64,000 bases of DNA from Phycisphaerae bacterium (GTDB taxonomy: Bacteria > Planctomycetota > Phycisphaerae > Phycisphaerales > SM1A02), in NCBI GenBank assembly GCA_016795065.1, contig JAEUIU010000053.1, forward strand, positions 1-64,000, read 5' to 3'. Each line of letters begins with the position of its first letter. The first letter of the stretch is position 1. A program made the translations under genes and the position numbers. This document shows, piece by piece, positions 16,898 to 25,782 of this stretch. The notes under the pieces were generated by a model. It saw only the letters and a program-made list of their open reading frames with translations. It was not told the origin of the DNA and did no database searches.

Positions 16898-19114
16898 ATG
16901 AGATTCCAGAAGCCGCTCGCCGCAGCCATCGGGGTGCTAGCCCAAGCCAGCATCGTCTGTGGCCAAGCCGCCTCCCTCCCTGTTGATCCCGGCGAATCGG
17001 TCATCACCCACTTCTCGGGCCAGCCGGGGTTCGTGGTGACGCTCCTGAACACAGCCAACCCGGTGGGGCAGGGTGCGCCGCTCGGCGGCGTCTCGCCGTC
17101 GACCAATTGGCTTGCCCCCAAGTACCACAACGAGTTCCCGGGCAATCCGACGAACAACCCGGCGGACGTGTGGAACGCGACGAACCTCGGGCAGGTCTTC
17201 GGCGTCGTCCTCGATGACGCCTCGCCGCCCAACATCTACGTGGCGGCATCGACGGTCTACGGCAACCTCGGCTTCGGGCCGGGCGGCAACGGTGGCGAGG
17301 TCTATCGCATCGACGGCGTGACCGGCGCCATTTGCAAGCTCGCCGTCCTCCCGAACTCGGGACAGGGCCTGGGCAACATCGCCTACGACCCGGTGAGCAC
17401 GATGCTCTTCGTCACCGACTTCGACGACGGCATGATCTACGCCGTGCCCGCGCGACTCTCGGGTCCGTGCGCGCCCGCGACGCAGGTCGTCTGCACCGCG
17501 GGCGGCAACTGCTACGACCACGGCGTCGTGGGCCGGCCGCAGGAAGGCCTTGGCGTCATCGCCGACAACGCGACCCAGAGCTTCACCGCCCTTGGCCGCC
17601 GCGTATGGGGCGTCGCCGTCCACGAAGGCCGACTTTTCTACAGCGTCTGGTGGGAAGACTCGCGGCCGGGTGGACAGAACGCGACCGAGGCCAATGAGGT
17701 CTGGTCGGTCGCCATCACCAACACCGGCGCGTTCGTTCCCAACAGCACGGTGCGTGAGTTCCTCGTGCCGCAGGGAGCGATTCCTTCGGGCGCCGGCTTC
17801 CTCCTTCATCCGGCCGACAGCCAGGTCATTCCGTATTCGAACCCGGTTTCGGACATTCACTTCTCGAGGGACGGTCATATGTTCCTCGCCGAGCGCACCC
17901 GGCTCGCCGACACGGGCACGCTCATTCCCACGTTCGTGAACGACGCCCACAGCTCGCGCGTGCTCGAACTGACCGGCACGTCGCCGGCAGCCTGGGTCTT
18001 CGCGCCGCTGAACACCTGGAAGATCGGTTACCTCGAACCGATGGGCGACTGCGACGGCGCGAGTCTCGTTCCCGAGGGAGCGAACAGCTCCGGTGGCGTG
18101 GCGACCGACTGCGACGGCAACGTCTTCGCCATGGCGGACGCGCTCTTCGCCTCGTGCGTGAATCCGAGCCTTCCCTACATCTACGGCCTGACCATCATCC
18201 CGGCCGGCGGAAACTCGGCCACGGTTCCGCTCTGGACCAGCCAGAGCTACCTCATCGACTCCGACGGCCCCACGGCCGTCCACGCGAAGACCGGACAGGG
18301 CGATGTGGCGGTGCGCGACGTGTGTGACTGCGCGGAGATTGAGACGGAGTCGATCGAATGCAAGGCCGAGGGCGAGTTCACCTGGACCTTCACCTTCACC
18401 AACAACTCGGGCACGACCGCATCGGTGCTCATCCTTCCCGATCCGTCGATGTCGCCAAACGTGATCCCGCTCAACCCGCCCGTTGCCGACGGCAACACGT
18501 CGGCGCCGATCACCGTGACCATCACTGGCCAGCAGCCCGGGGCGCACATCTGCTTTGATTTCATCCTCGGCGACGTCGAGGGCGACGAGTGCTGCCACCT
18601 GAATCCTTGCCTCGACCTGCCCGACTGTGAATGCGGTCAGGTCCTCCACACGGAGATCATTGCCACGGCCGTCCCTGGCGCGTTCCAGTTCTCCTTCACC
18701 TTCACCAATCTCGCGGCCTGGAACACGGGACACCTCGTGTTCATCCCGGCAAGCGGCAGTGCGATCAACCCAGGCATCCTGAACGTAGGACCGATCCCTC
18801 CGTACGGCTCTCAGGTCGTCGGTCCGGTCACCATCGTTTCTGGGCTTGCACCCGGATCGCAGTACTGCTTCACGCTCGGTAACCACAGTCCCAACTGGGT
18901 CCAATGCTGCTTCATTGAGGTGTGCGTCACCGTGCCCGCTCAAGGTGCCGCCACGGGGAGCCCGGCGGATCTCAACGACGACGGTGTGGTGAACGCAGTC
19001 GACCTGTCGATCCTCATCGGTGCCTGGGGCACGCGACGCGGGCCAGCCGACCTCGATCACGACGGCATCGTCGGCGCAGGCGACCTGGCAATCCTGTTAG
19101 GCGCGTGGGGCTGA
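16898..19114 (+). CDS. Secreted NHL/propeller-like protein with two C-terminal dockerin-like repeats
   Basis: A 738-residue exported protein. The leader [20 protein letters not shown] ends at CGQA. Residues of about 30-450 look like a six- or seven-bladed propeller or NHL-type region ([57 protein letters not shown]). Two related beta domains follow, each with a cysteine-rich junction ([14 protein letters not shown]..., [12 protein letters not shown]...). The tail has two dockerin-like segments, [20 protein letters not shown] and [21 protein letters not shown] frame open from 16754 exists, but the signal peptide and ribosome binding site point to 16898. It converges on the kinase gene, with 47 bp between stops. 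It shares its tail motif with the three proteins at 3157-13603. The ligand is unknown. Confidence 0.85.
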   Translation: MRFQKPLAAAIGVLAQASIVCGQAASLPVDPGESVITHFSGQPGFVVTLLNTANPVGQGAPLGGVSPSTNWLAPKYHNEFPGNPTNNPADVWNATNLGQVFGVVLDDASPPNIYVAASTVYGNLGFGPGGNGGEVYRIDGVTGAICKLAVLPNSGQGLGNIAYDPVSTMLFVTDFDDGMIYAVPARLSGPCAPATQVVCTAGGNCYDHGVVGRPQEGLGVIADNATQSFTALGRRVWGVAVHEGRLFYSVWWEDSRPGGQNATEANEVWSVAITNTGAFVPNSTVREFLVPQGAIPSGAGFLLHPADSQVIPYSNPVSDIHFSRDGHMFLAERTRLADTGTLIPTFVNDAHSSRVLELTGTSPAAWVFAPLNTWKIGYLEPMGDCDGASLVPEGANSSGGVATDCDGNVFAMADALFASCVNPSLPYIYGLTIIPAGGNSATVPLWTSQSYLIDSDGPTAVHAKTGQGDVAVRDVCDCAEIETESIECKAEGEFTWTFTFTNNSGTTASVLILPDPSMSPNVIPLNPPVADGNTSAPITVTITGQQPGAHICFDFILGDVEGDECCHLNPCLDLPDCECGQVLHTEIIATAVPGAFQFSFTFTNLAAWNTGHLVFIPASGSAINPGILNVGPIPPYGSQVVGPVTIVSGLAPGSQYCFTLGNHSPNWVQCCFIEVCVTVPAQGAATGSPADLNDDGVVNAVDLSILIGAWGTRRGPADLDHDGIVGAGDLAILLGAWG

Positions 19115-19161
19115 TCGCTTCGGCAAACGTCTCTCACGGAGACACGAGCCGCGCCATCACC

Positions 19162-22100
19162 TCACGGACAAGTCTCAGTCCGAATGCTCCGTCCATTCCA
19201 GGGCAGAACCGAGGCCGGATCCCACGTCGACCCGTCGCGGGCTCGCTTCGGGAGCGTGTCCCAGACCCGTACCGTCGCGTCGGCCGAGGCCGAGTACAGC
19301 CTCGCGCCGTCGCTTGAGAATCGCACCGCGTGCACCGGCGCCCCGTGGCCGCTCAGGACCGCCAGCTCGCGCCCGGTCACGGTGTCCCAGATCCGGATCG
19401 TCTGGTCCCAACTGCCCGACGCGAGGCGCGGCTCCGTCGGATGAAAGGTAACGCCATGGGCCGGGCCGGTGTGGCCGACGAGCGTCAGCTCGGGCGCTGC
19501 CTCGCCGAGACGGATGATGCGGACCATCTGATCCTGCGAGGCCGCCGCGACACGCGTACCGTCGGGTGAGAAGGCGACGGTGATGACGCCGAAGAGGGCC
19601 GAACCCAATTCGACCTTCGGCTCAACGAGGACCTGCGTCGAGAGATCGATGACCCGAAGCGGGGCCATGAGTCCGCCCATCACCGCGTATCGCCCGCTCG
19701 GCGAGATCTCCAGGAGAAACGGCGGATACTTCGTCACACCGGTCGCGTGGCTGGCGATGCGGGTGGCGCTTGGGATATCCCACACCTCCATCGGTGCCTT
19801 CCGCGACAGCGCGAGCAGGCGATCGCCGACCAGCCGCAGGTGATGGACATCCGCGCCGACGTTTTTCAGTCGTGCGACCACGGCGAAAGGCTGGGTGGTG
19901 GCGATCGCGACATCCTCCCGGTCCATCCGGAACGCGACGCGCGTGCCGTCGTCGCTGAAGTCGTGCGTCGCTCCGGCGCCGGGGAAGCTCGCGATCGTCT
20001 CGCCGGTCCGTCCGTCGAGGAAGGTTGGCACCTCGTCGGGAATCGCCAGGGCGAAACGGCCATCGGGCGCGAGCGTCAGGCCGCGCATCTGCCGCGGGAA
20101 GGGTTCGCCCCGTCCAGTGCGCGGATCAAAGAGCGTCACGATGCCGCGTGGGTCGCTGAGGACAATGCGATCGTCTCCCCGCTCACTCGTCGTCACCGAC
20201 AGAGTGTTCAACTCACCTTGAGCGCGGATCGCCACCGTCGCCGGCCCGCTGGTGAGATCCCACAGCCGCAGCTTGCCTTCGTCGGAACTGGACAGGAGGT
20301 AGCGTCCGTCCGGAGTCTGGGCACAGATCGCGACGAAACGCTCGATGCCGGTCCACAGTGCGACCTCGGTGCCGGTCGCGATCTCGTGCACGCGCACCGT
20401 GCGATCGTTGCTGACGCTTGCAACGCTCTTGCCGTCGGGAAGGAAGAACGCGTCGGCAACGCTCTCGCTGTGGCCCACGAGCGTGGCCATGCGCCGACCA
20501 TCCGGCAGGGATCGGACCACCACGGTGTGGTCGGCCGCGAAGGTGAGGATCTTCGAGGCGTCGTTGGAGAATCGCAATCCCGTCACCGGTTGGGCGTGGT
20601 CCGCGAGGGTCGCGAGCAGCTTGCCCGTACGAACGTCCCACACCCGCGCGGGAGCGTCCTTGACCGTCGCGGCGAAGAGAATGCCGTCGGGTGAGAAGCG
20701 GCGCAGCTCGTGCGGGAATGCCGGCGAGGCGAACTCCGAGAGAAGCGAACCGTTCGTCGCGTCGATGGCCCGGAGCGTGCACGCCCCGGAGGGATCGGTC
20801 GAGCGGAGGACGACGTGCGTGCCGGTGTCGTCCACGAGAATCGGCCGGCCCAGCGAAGCATCAAACGCCGCGAGCCTCCTGCCGCTGTCGTCGAGCACCT
20901 CCGTCGTCGCGCCATCGAGCGAGCCGACGACCCGAATGCCGCGCGAGGTCGCCGCGAGGATCCCTTGCGTCGGGAAGGCGGGCAGGATCTCGCCGTTCGA
21001 GGCGTTGACGCAGCGGAGGTCGAAACCGGTCCCTTGGCAGAGCAAACGCTTCCCGTCGGCGCTGAAGAGGATCGTCGCCGGATACTGAGCGAGCGGCATG
21101 GGGAGGACGAGACGAGCCTTGCCGGTGTCGACGCGGAAGATCGTGACTTCAGCGTCCTGCGTGCCGGCGGCGATCTCGCCCCCGTCCGGGCTGAACGCAA
21201 CCTGGCCAAGCAGATCGTCGCCTGAGCCGAATGAGCGGATCTTCCGGCCGCTCGGCAGTTCGTAAAGGGCCATCTGCCGGTCGACACCTCGAAGAGCGAC
21301 TGACCTGCCGTCAGGACTGAATGCGGCGTGGGTGACGCGGGCGGTGTGCTTGCAGGTCACCAGCGCGTCGTCGCAGCGGGCATCGAGCCAGCGCCATTCC
21401 CAGCCGCGCCGATCGGGTAGAACGAGTTCGAGACGTTGTCGCGCCGCCGCCGGTTCATGGAGGGCGATCGCGGCAGCGGCCGCGCTCAGGTTCGCCTCGT
21501 TCGAGCGGGCGATCGCCTCGTCCCGCTCGCGGTCGGCGTCGACCCGGAGTTTGGCCTCGAGCGCTTGGGCAGCCACGGCGATACCTCGCTGGTGTCGCTC
21601 CTCGCCCTCGGCGCGGAGCGCCCGTGAGAGGGCGAGCGAAGTTGCGATCAGGCCGGCGACGAGGGTGAGCGCGACGAGCACGACCGTGGTCGCCAAGGTC
21701 CGATGGCGGCGGACGAACTTGGTGGCCAGGTAGATCGCACTGGGTGGCGCCGCGAGCACCGCGTCGCCTGAAAGGAACCGACCCAGATCCGCGCCGAACG
21801 CTGCGGCCGACTCGTAGCGGCGGTTGCGGGTCTTCTCGATGGCCTTCATGACGATCCAGTCGAGTTCGCCGCGAATCGTCGCGGGGAGCGGGGCCACCGA
21901 ATTGCGAGGGCGTTGGGAGGCGCTCTCGCCCGAACTCTTGAGTCGGGCAAGGCGGGTGCTTGGGCGCGGCGGATCCTCCTCGCGGATGATGCGTTGCATC
22001 TCGCCGTACGCCGCCGCACGCAGGCGTTGGCCGTCAAAGGGCGTGACGCCGACGAGCAACTCGTAAAGCACGACTCCGATCGCGTACACGTCGGTGCGCG

Positions 22101-22953
22101 TGTCGACGTCGTCCGAAGACTCTCCGGCCTGCTCGGGGCTCATGTACTCGGGCGTCCCGATCATTTGCCGATACGCCGTGTAAAAGGTTTGCTCGGTGAG
22201 TCGGGCGTTGGTGGCCTTCGCGATCCCGAAGTCGATCACTTTGGGGATCGGCCGTCCCTCCTCCATCCTCACCAGCACGTTGCCGGGCTTGATGTCCCGG
22301 TGGATGACGCCCTTCTGATGGGCGTGGTGCAGCGCCTCACAGACCGTCTGCACCAGCTTCGCCCGCTCGCGCACACTCAGGCCATGGGTATCGCAGAACT
22401 CGGTGATCGGTTGACCCGGCACGAGTTCCATCACGAAGTAGGGGCGTCCCGTCGCGGTCGTCCCGGCGTCGAAGACCTTGGCGATGTTGGGGTGGTCCAT
22501 CAGTGCGAGGGCCTGACGCTCCGCCTCGAAGCGGGCGACGACCTCCCGCGTGTCCATCCCCAATCGGATGATCTTGAGGGCCACGCGCCGCCGCACCGGG
22601 CGTTCCTGCTCGGCGAGGAAGACGACGCCGAAGCCTCCTTCGCCAATCCGCTCGATGAGTCGGTAGGGCCCGATCTCTTCGCCGATCTCGCCTGATGGGC
22701 GCGGTCCGTGCCGCTCCGACAGGAGCGACTCGACGGCCGCCTGGTGCTCCTCGCGAATGTCGACCGCGAGCGACTCCAGCGGAAGGCGTTCCTCGGCGTG
22801 GGCAAGCAGCCCGCCCACCAGACGGCGTAGCTCCACGCGATCGCCGCATGCCTCGACGACCGCGGCTTCCTGAGCCGCCTGGGGAAGCTCGCGGGCAGAC
22901 AGGAATATCTCTTTCGCCTGCCTTAGGAGCTCGGGATCGTCGGCTGGGCCCAC
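19162..22953 (-). CDS. Membrane Ser/Thr protein kinase with C-terminal WD40 repeats
   Basis: A 1263-residue Hanks-type kinase. The glycine loop IGEGGFGVVF starts at 103, the catalytic lysine is K127 in VALKII, the HRD motif is at 218-220, and DFG is at 241-243. The activation segment continues to GTPEYMSPEQ. A single transmembrane helix lies at about 420-443. The C-terminal 700 residues are WD40-type blades (for example LSGHGAPVHAVRFSSDGARL and HPTEPRLASGSWDQTIRIWD), probably outside the membrane. It starts at GTG 22953, with AGGAA upstream, 12 bp after the ECF sigma gene stop, so the two are probably co-transcribed. Sigma/kinase pairs of this kind are known in planctomycetes, where the kinase is thought to control the sigma factor. 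The substrate here is inferred. Confidence 0.92.
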   Translation of the reverse strand: MGPADDPELLRQAKEIFLSARELPQAAQEAAVVEACGDRVELRRLVGGLLAHAEERLPLESLAVDIREEHQAAVESLLSERHGPRPSGEIGEEIGPYRLIERIGEGGFGVVFLAEQERPVRRRVALKIIRLGMDTREVVARFEAERQALALMDHPNIAKVFDAGTTATGRPYFVMELVPGQPITEFCDTHGLSVRERAKLVQTVCEALHHAHQKGVIHRDIKPGNVLVRMEEGRPIPKVIDFGIAKATNARLTEQTFYTAYRQMIGTPEYMSPEQAGESSDDVDTRTDVYAIGVVLYELLVGVTPFDGQRLRAAAYGEMQRIIREEDPPRPSTRLARLKSSGESASQRPRNSVAPLPATIRGELDWIVMKAIEKTRNRRYESAAAFGADLGRFLSGDAVLAAPPSAIYLATKFVRRHRTLATTVVLVALTLVAGLIATSLALSRALRAEGEERHQRGIAVAAQALEAKLRVDADRERDEAIARSNEANLSAAAAAIALHEPAAARQRLELVLPDRRGWEWRWLDARCDDALVTCKHTARVTHAAFSPDGRSVALRGVDRQMALYELPSGRKIRSFGSGDDLLGQVAFSPDGGEIAAGTQDAEVTIFRVDTGKARLVLPMPLAQYPATILFSADGKRLLCQGTGFDLRCVNASNGEILPAFPTQGILAATSRGIRVVGSLDGATTEVLDDSGRRLAAFDASLGRPILVDDTGTHVVLRSTDPSGACTLRAIDATNGSLLSEFASPAFPHELRRFSPDGILFAATVKDAPARVWDVRTGKLLATLADHAQPVTGLRFSNDASKILTFAADHTVVVRSLPDGRRMATLVGHSESVADAFFLPDGKSVASVSNDRTVRVHEIATGTEVALWTGIERFVAICAQTPDGRYLLSSSDEGKLRLWDLTSGPATVAIRAQGELNTLSVTTSERGDDRIVLSDPRGIVTLFDPRTGRGEPFPRQMRGLTLAPDGRFALAIPDEVPTFLDGRTGETIASFPGAGATHDFSDDGTRVAFRMDREDVAIATTQPFAVVARLKNVGADVHHLRLVGDRLLALSRKAPMEVWDIPSATRIASHATGVTKYPPFLLEISPSGRYAVMGGLMAPLRVIDLSTQVLVEPKVELGSALFGVITVAFSPDGTRVAAASQDQMVRIIRLGEAAPELTLVGHTGPAHGVTFHPTEPRLASGSWDQTIRIWDTVTGRELAVLSGHGAPVHAVRFSSDGARLYSASADATVRVWDTLPKRARDGSTWDPASVLPWNGRSIRTETCP

Positions 22954-22965
22954 GTGCGACGTTCC

Positions 22966-23553
22966 TCAGGAGCTGGTGGGTGGGACCGCGTCGGCGGGCC
23001 GCGGCGCCTTGAGTTCGGAGGCGAGCCACGCCCGGGCGAACTGCCAGTCGCGGGTGACGGTCATGCGCGAGACGCCCAAGACATTCGCGATCTCGTCTTG
23101 GCCCATGCCGCCAAAGAGCGTCCACTCGGCGATGCGCGCCGCCCGCGAGTCCGCGGATTCAAGGCGAACGAGGAGATGATCCAAGTCCACCACGGCGCAA
23201 TCGCGCTCCGCGGTCGAGGCCTGTGGAATCGCCTCAAGGTCGACAGTGACGCGAAGAGCGCTTCCGCCGCGCTTTTCGGCGTGCTTCTTCCGGGCATGAT
23301 CCACCAGGATCTGCCGCATGGCGCGGGCGGCCGTGGCCACGAAGTGATCGCGCCCGCACCAAGCCATGTCACTCTTGGCGAGCTTGAGATAGGCCTCATG
23401 AACCAAGGCGGTTGGTTGGAGCGTGTGCTGTGATCGCCCATCGAGGTAGTGGGCCGCGAGTGCTCGCAACTCGGCGTAGACGACCGGGAGCAGTCGCTTC
23501 ACGCTCTCGTCGTCGCTGTCCGAGGAGATGGGACCTCGTTCCGGATCGCTCAT
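22966..23553 (-). CDS. ECF-subfamily RNA polymerase sigma factor
   Basis: A 195-residue sigma factor of the type common in planctomycetes. The sigma-2 region spans about 20-90 (VVYAELRALAAHYLDG, LVHEAYLKL, ARAMRQILVDHARKK). Sigma-4 near the C-terminus has the helix-turn-helix GMGQDEIANVLGVSRMTVTRDW. No anti-sigma factor gene is adjacent; the next gene in the same direction is the WD40 kinase, which suggests control by phosphorylation. ATG 23553 is chosen; a TTG at 23586 would add eleven residues. The target promoters cannot be read from this window. Confidence 0.92.
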   Translation of the reverse strand: MSDPERGPISSDSDDESVKRLLPVVYAELRALAAHYLDGRSQHTLQPTALVHEAYLKLAKSDMAWCGRDHFVATAARAMRQILVDHARKKHAEKRGGSALRVTVDLEAIPQASTAERDCAVVDLDHLLVRLESADSRAARIAEWTLFGGMGQDEIANVLGVSRMTVTRDWQFARAWLASELKAPRPADAVPPTSS

Positions 23554-24063
23554 GCAGTGAGAACCATGCCGGAACCTCCCCTCCAAGCGCTCGGTGGGGG
23601 CCAGTCCGGAAAGAGTGCGGAACCTCGGGTCGGGCTGGAGAATAACACAGGCGACCTACCCGATTGCACGGTCTTTCGGTGGCATGCTGCTGCCGGTTTT
23701 GGGGCTGGACTGGTTCTGGTGTGGCAAATGGAAGCGAACCGAGCGTCCGAGAGCCAGAGTGAATGAGCGGCCGAATGCTCGGAACAGCCCCGATCTTCGG
23801 CCATTCTTGCCATCGGTGTTCCGCGGAGGGAAAGTCTGGTGTAGCATCCCACCCAACGCGTGCGGCTTGTCCGCCACGTTGTCACTCTGAAGCAGTGTCT
23901 GAGGAGAGAGGAAGACGAACGACGCCGAAGGGCGCCCGTGGTTGTTGGTCCCGACACGATTCGGGTACCGAGCCAGCCGCGTGACGTCCGGCGGTCCTCC
24001 CCGGAGGATCGCTGCATCGTTCTGACCTGCTTCTTCAGCGCCCGATCCCGCTAGGACCACCCC
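23554..24063. other. Intergenic region between the sigma factor and thioester-protein genes
   Basis: This 510-bp gap separates divergent genes, so it should hold both promoters. Small open frames on both strands have no recognisable product. A GTCCTCC/GGAGGAT inverted repeat at about 23994-24010 could form a short hairpin near the start of the plus-strand gene. No RNA family or operator could be recognised. Confidence 0.5.
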
Positions 24064-24807
24064 GTGAAGCTCTCGTCCACCATTCTCGTCGCCGGTCTGT
24101 TCTCCGGCCTCGCCCTCGGCGCCGCGTCATCGGCCGATGCCGCGACCATGTCCATGACCTTCAACGGTCTGGGCCCCAACAAGACCCTGAAGATGAACTA
24201 CAACGCCGGCCGGTCGTTCAACCAGAACGCCAACGGCGGATGGCAGAACTATAGCGCGGGGCGGATGAAGTGGACCTCGGCCGGCAAGAGCGTGACGACC
24301 TATTGCACGCAGATTGCTGAGACGATTTCGGGCGGCCAGACCGTCAACTACACCATCGCACCGCTGGCCAGCGTGCCCGACCCGAATCCGGGTCCCATGG
24401 GTGAGATCCGAGCCCAACTCGTTCAGGACCTCTACGCCCGCAACTATGCGACCGTGAAGTCCTCCAACGACAGCAAGCTCAACGCCGCGTTCCAGTTGGC
24501 GATCTGGGAGATCACCCACGAGAACATCGCTGCCGTCGATGCCGCCGCCGCCGCCGACCAACTCAATGTGGGAGTCGGGGCTCTCGCGGTCAACCTGAAC
24601 AACACCACCACCGCACAGGTCGCGGCGATCGCGATGAACATGATCAACAACCTGGGCCTGAACGGCTTCCTGGAGTTTGGCAACGTGGTCGGCCTGACCG
24701 ACCCGTTCGCCCAGGATCAGCTCATCGTGGTTCCGATCCCGATGCCGGTCGCGTTGGCCGGAATCGGCCTCCTCGGGGCCCTGGGCCTGCGTCGTCGGCT
24801 CAAGTAA
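24064..24807 (+). CDS. PEP-CTERM-like exported protein with a thioester-domain signature
   Basis: A 247-residue exported protein. The leader MKLSSTILVAGLFSGLALGA ends near SADA. The C-terminus, VPIPMPVALAGIGLLGALGLRRRLK in part, has the proline motif, hydrophobic helix and basic end typical of PEP-CTERM/VPxxP sorting tails. The core has TYC at residues 79-81 and AAFQLAIWE at 141-149. Cys81 and Gln144 match the Cys and the Gln of FQ.AIWE in thioester-domain surface proteins, where the pair forms an internal thioester able to bind targets covalently. It starts at GTG 24064; no ATG is near the leader. A strong terminator follows, so it is probably transcribed alone. The protein is likely surface-anchored; the thioester is predicted only. 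Confidence 0.78.
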   Translation: MKLSSTILVAGLFSGLALGAASSADAATMSMTFNGLGPNKTLKMNYNAGRSFNQNANGGWQNYSAGRMKWTSAGKSVTTYCTQIAETISGGQTVNYTIAPLASVPDPNPGPMGEIRAQLVQDLYARNYATVKSSNDSKLNAAFQLAIWEITHENIAAVDAAAAADQLNVGVGALAVNLNNTTTAQVAAIAMNMINNLGLNGFLEFGNVVGLTDPFAQDQLIVVPIPMPVALAGIGLLGALGLRRRLK

Positions 24808-24830
24808 GTGCAACGACAATCCCTTCAATG

Positions 24831-24870
24831 AATGACGGCCGAAGCAACCGCTTCGGCCGCCATTCTTTTT
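24831..24870 (+). terminator. Rho-independent terminator after the thioester-domain gene
   Basis: CGGCCGAAGC pairs perfectly with GCTTCGGCCG around a 4-nt loop, extended by ATG/CAT pairing at the base. It is followed by TTCTTTTT. Confidence 0.92.
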
Positions 24871-24972
24871 GTGGCTTCACGCTGTCAGAGCTCGGCGGGA
24901 CAGGCGCCGGGAGGGTGGTACCATTCGGACAAGTCGTTCGATCGACACCAGCGTCAACCCGGAGCCAGCAGC

Positions 24973-25704
24973 ATGTACTTCGTGAGGCGGGACGGAGCGG
25001 CGGAGCTTGGACCGATCGCCTTGGCTGACCTTCAGCGGATGGTCGCTGATGGCCGCGTGCGCAGTACGGATCTCGTGCGAGAAGAATCCTGGACCTCGTG
25101 GCGGATGGCAGGGGAGCTCCCCGAGCTCCAGGCCGTCTTCGCGATGCCACCCGTCGGGGCCGCCCCACCAATGGCGTCCTATTCCGCCGCTCCCGTCGGT
25201 ACTGCCGTCGAACCGCTCGTTCCGCTTCGCTGTGCCGATGTTGGGATGGTGATCCTCTTCTCGGTCATCACCCTCGGCATCTACGGCATGGTCTGGTTCT
25301 ATGGGGTCATGCGCTCCTATCGCTCGATTGCCCAGCGCCCCGGCTCGAGCAGCGACACGCACTTCTGGGTCTACGTCAGTTGCGTGATCGCCGGCTTTCT
25401 TCTCTCCTGGATCTACATCGGATTCGCGATCTACGTCGCCGCGATCGTGGTCGGGGCAATCCTTCTCTCAAACGTCTTACAGGATCGCGAAATCGCCGCT
25501 TCGCGCATCGGCGGCATCGTCGGGCTGAACAGCTCCGGCACGCACATGACTCTCTGGCTTGCGGCGGAAATCCTGACCGTGACCTGCTTTGGGTCCGTCC
25601 TGGGGATCCCGCTCGCGATCGTGCAGGCGGTCCTTTTCATCAGCGACCACAACCGGGTCGTCGATGAGTTCCTGAACAAGCAGCCATCCATGGTTGCTCG
25701 CTGA
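24973..25704 (+). CDS. GYF-domain membrane protein with DUF4234-like region
   Basis: A 243-residue protein. Residues 1-50 form a GYF_2-type domain (MYFVRRDGAAELGPIALADL... WTSWRMAGELPEL), a fold that binds proline-rich peptides. A Pro/Ala linker follows, then a region with about four hydrophobic helices: VGMVILFSVITLGIYGMVWF, FWVYVSCVIAGFLLSWIYIG, IYVAAIVVGAILL and a last one near ILTVTCFGSVLGIPLA. This resembles DUF4234-type membrane modules. The frame is open from 24832, but that part lies inside the terminator. ATG 24973 begins the domain directly. No specific role can be given. Confidence 0.82.
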   Translation: MYFVRRDGAAELGPIALADLQRMVADGRVRSTDLVREESWTSWRMAGELPELQAVFAMPPVGAAPPMASYSAAPVGTAVEPLVPLRCADVGMVILFSVITLGIYGMVWFYGVMRSYRSIAQRPGSSSDTHFWVYVSCVIAGFLLSWIYIGFAIYVAAIVVGAILLSNVLQDREIAASRIGGIVGLNSSGTHMTLWLAAEILTVTCFGSVLGIPLAIVQAVLFISDHNRVVDEFLNKQPSMVAR

Positions 25705-25770
25705 CCCGCTGGGCCGCGGCGGCGTGCTGGATATGCTGTGAGGTGCTCAAGGAGAGCGGGAACGTGTGGG

Positions 25771-25776
25771 AAGGAG
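25771..25776 (+). promoter_or_regulatory. Ribosome binding site deciding the start at 25783
   Basis: AAGGAG lies six bases before ATG 25783 and supports it over the frame open from 25738. Confidence 0.75.
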
Positions 25777-25782
25777 ACCGCG

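Noticed and set aside
16937..19060. 707-residue minus-strand frame
   Set aside because: It lies fully antisense to the dockerin-tailed secreted protein gene, is rich in Arg, Val, Gly and Asp, and shows no domain. Such shadow frames are expected at this GC content.
23656..24060. 134-residue minus-strand frame in the intergenic gap
   Set aside because: No recognisable sequence and no convincing start; the gap is more likely to be promoter sequence.
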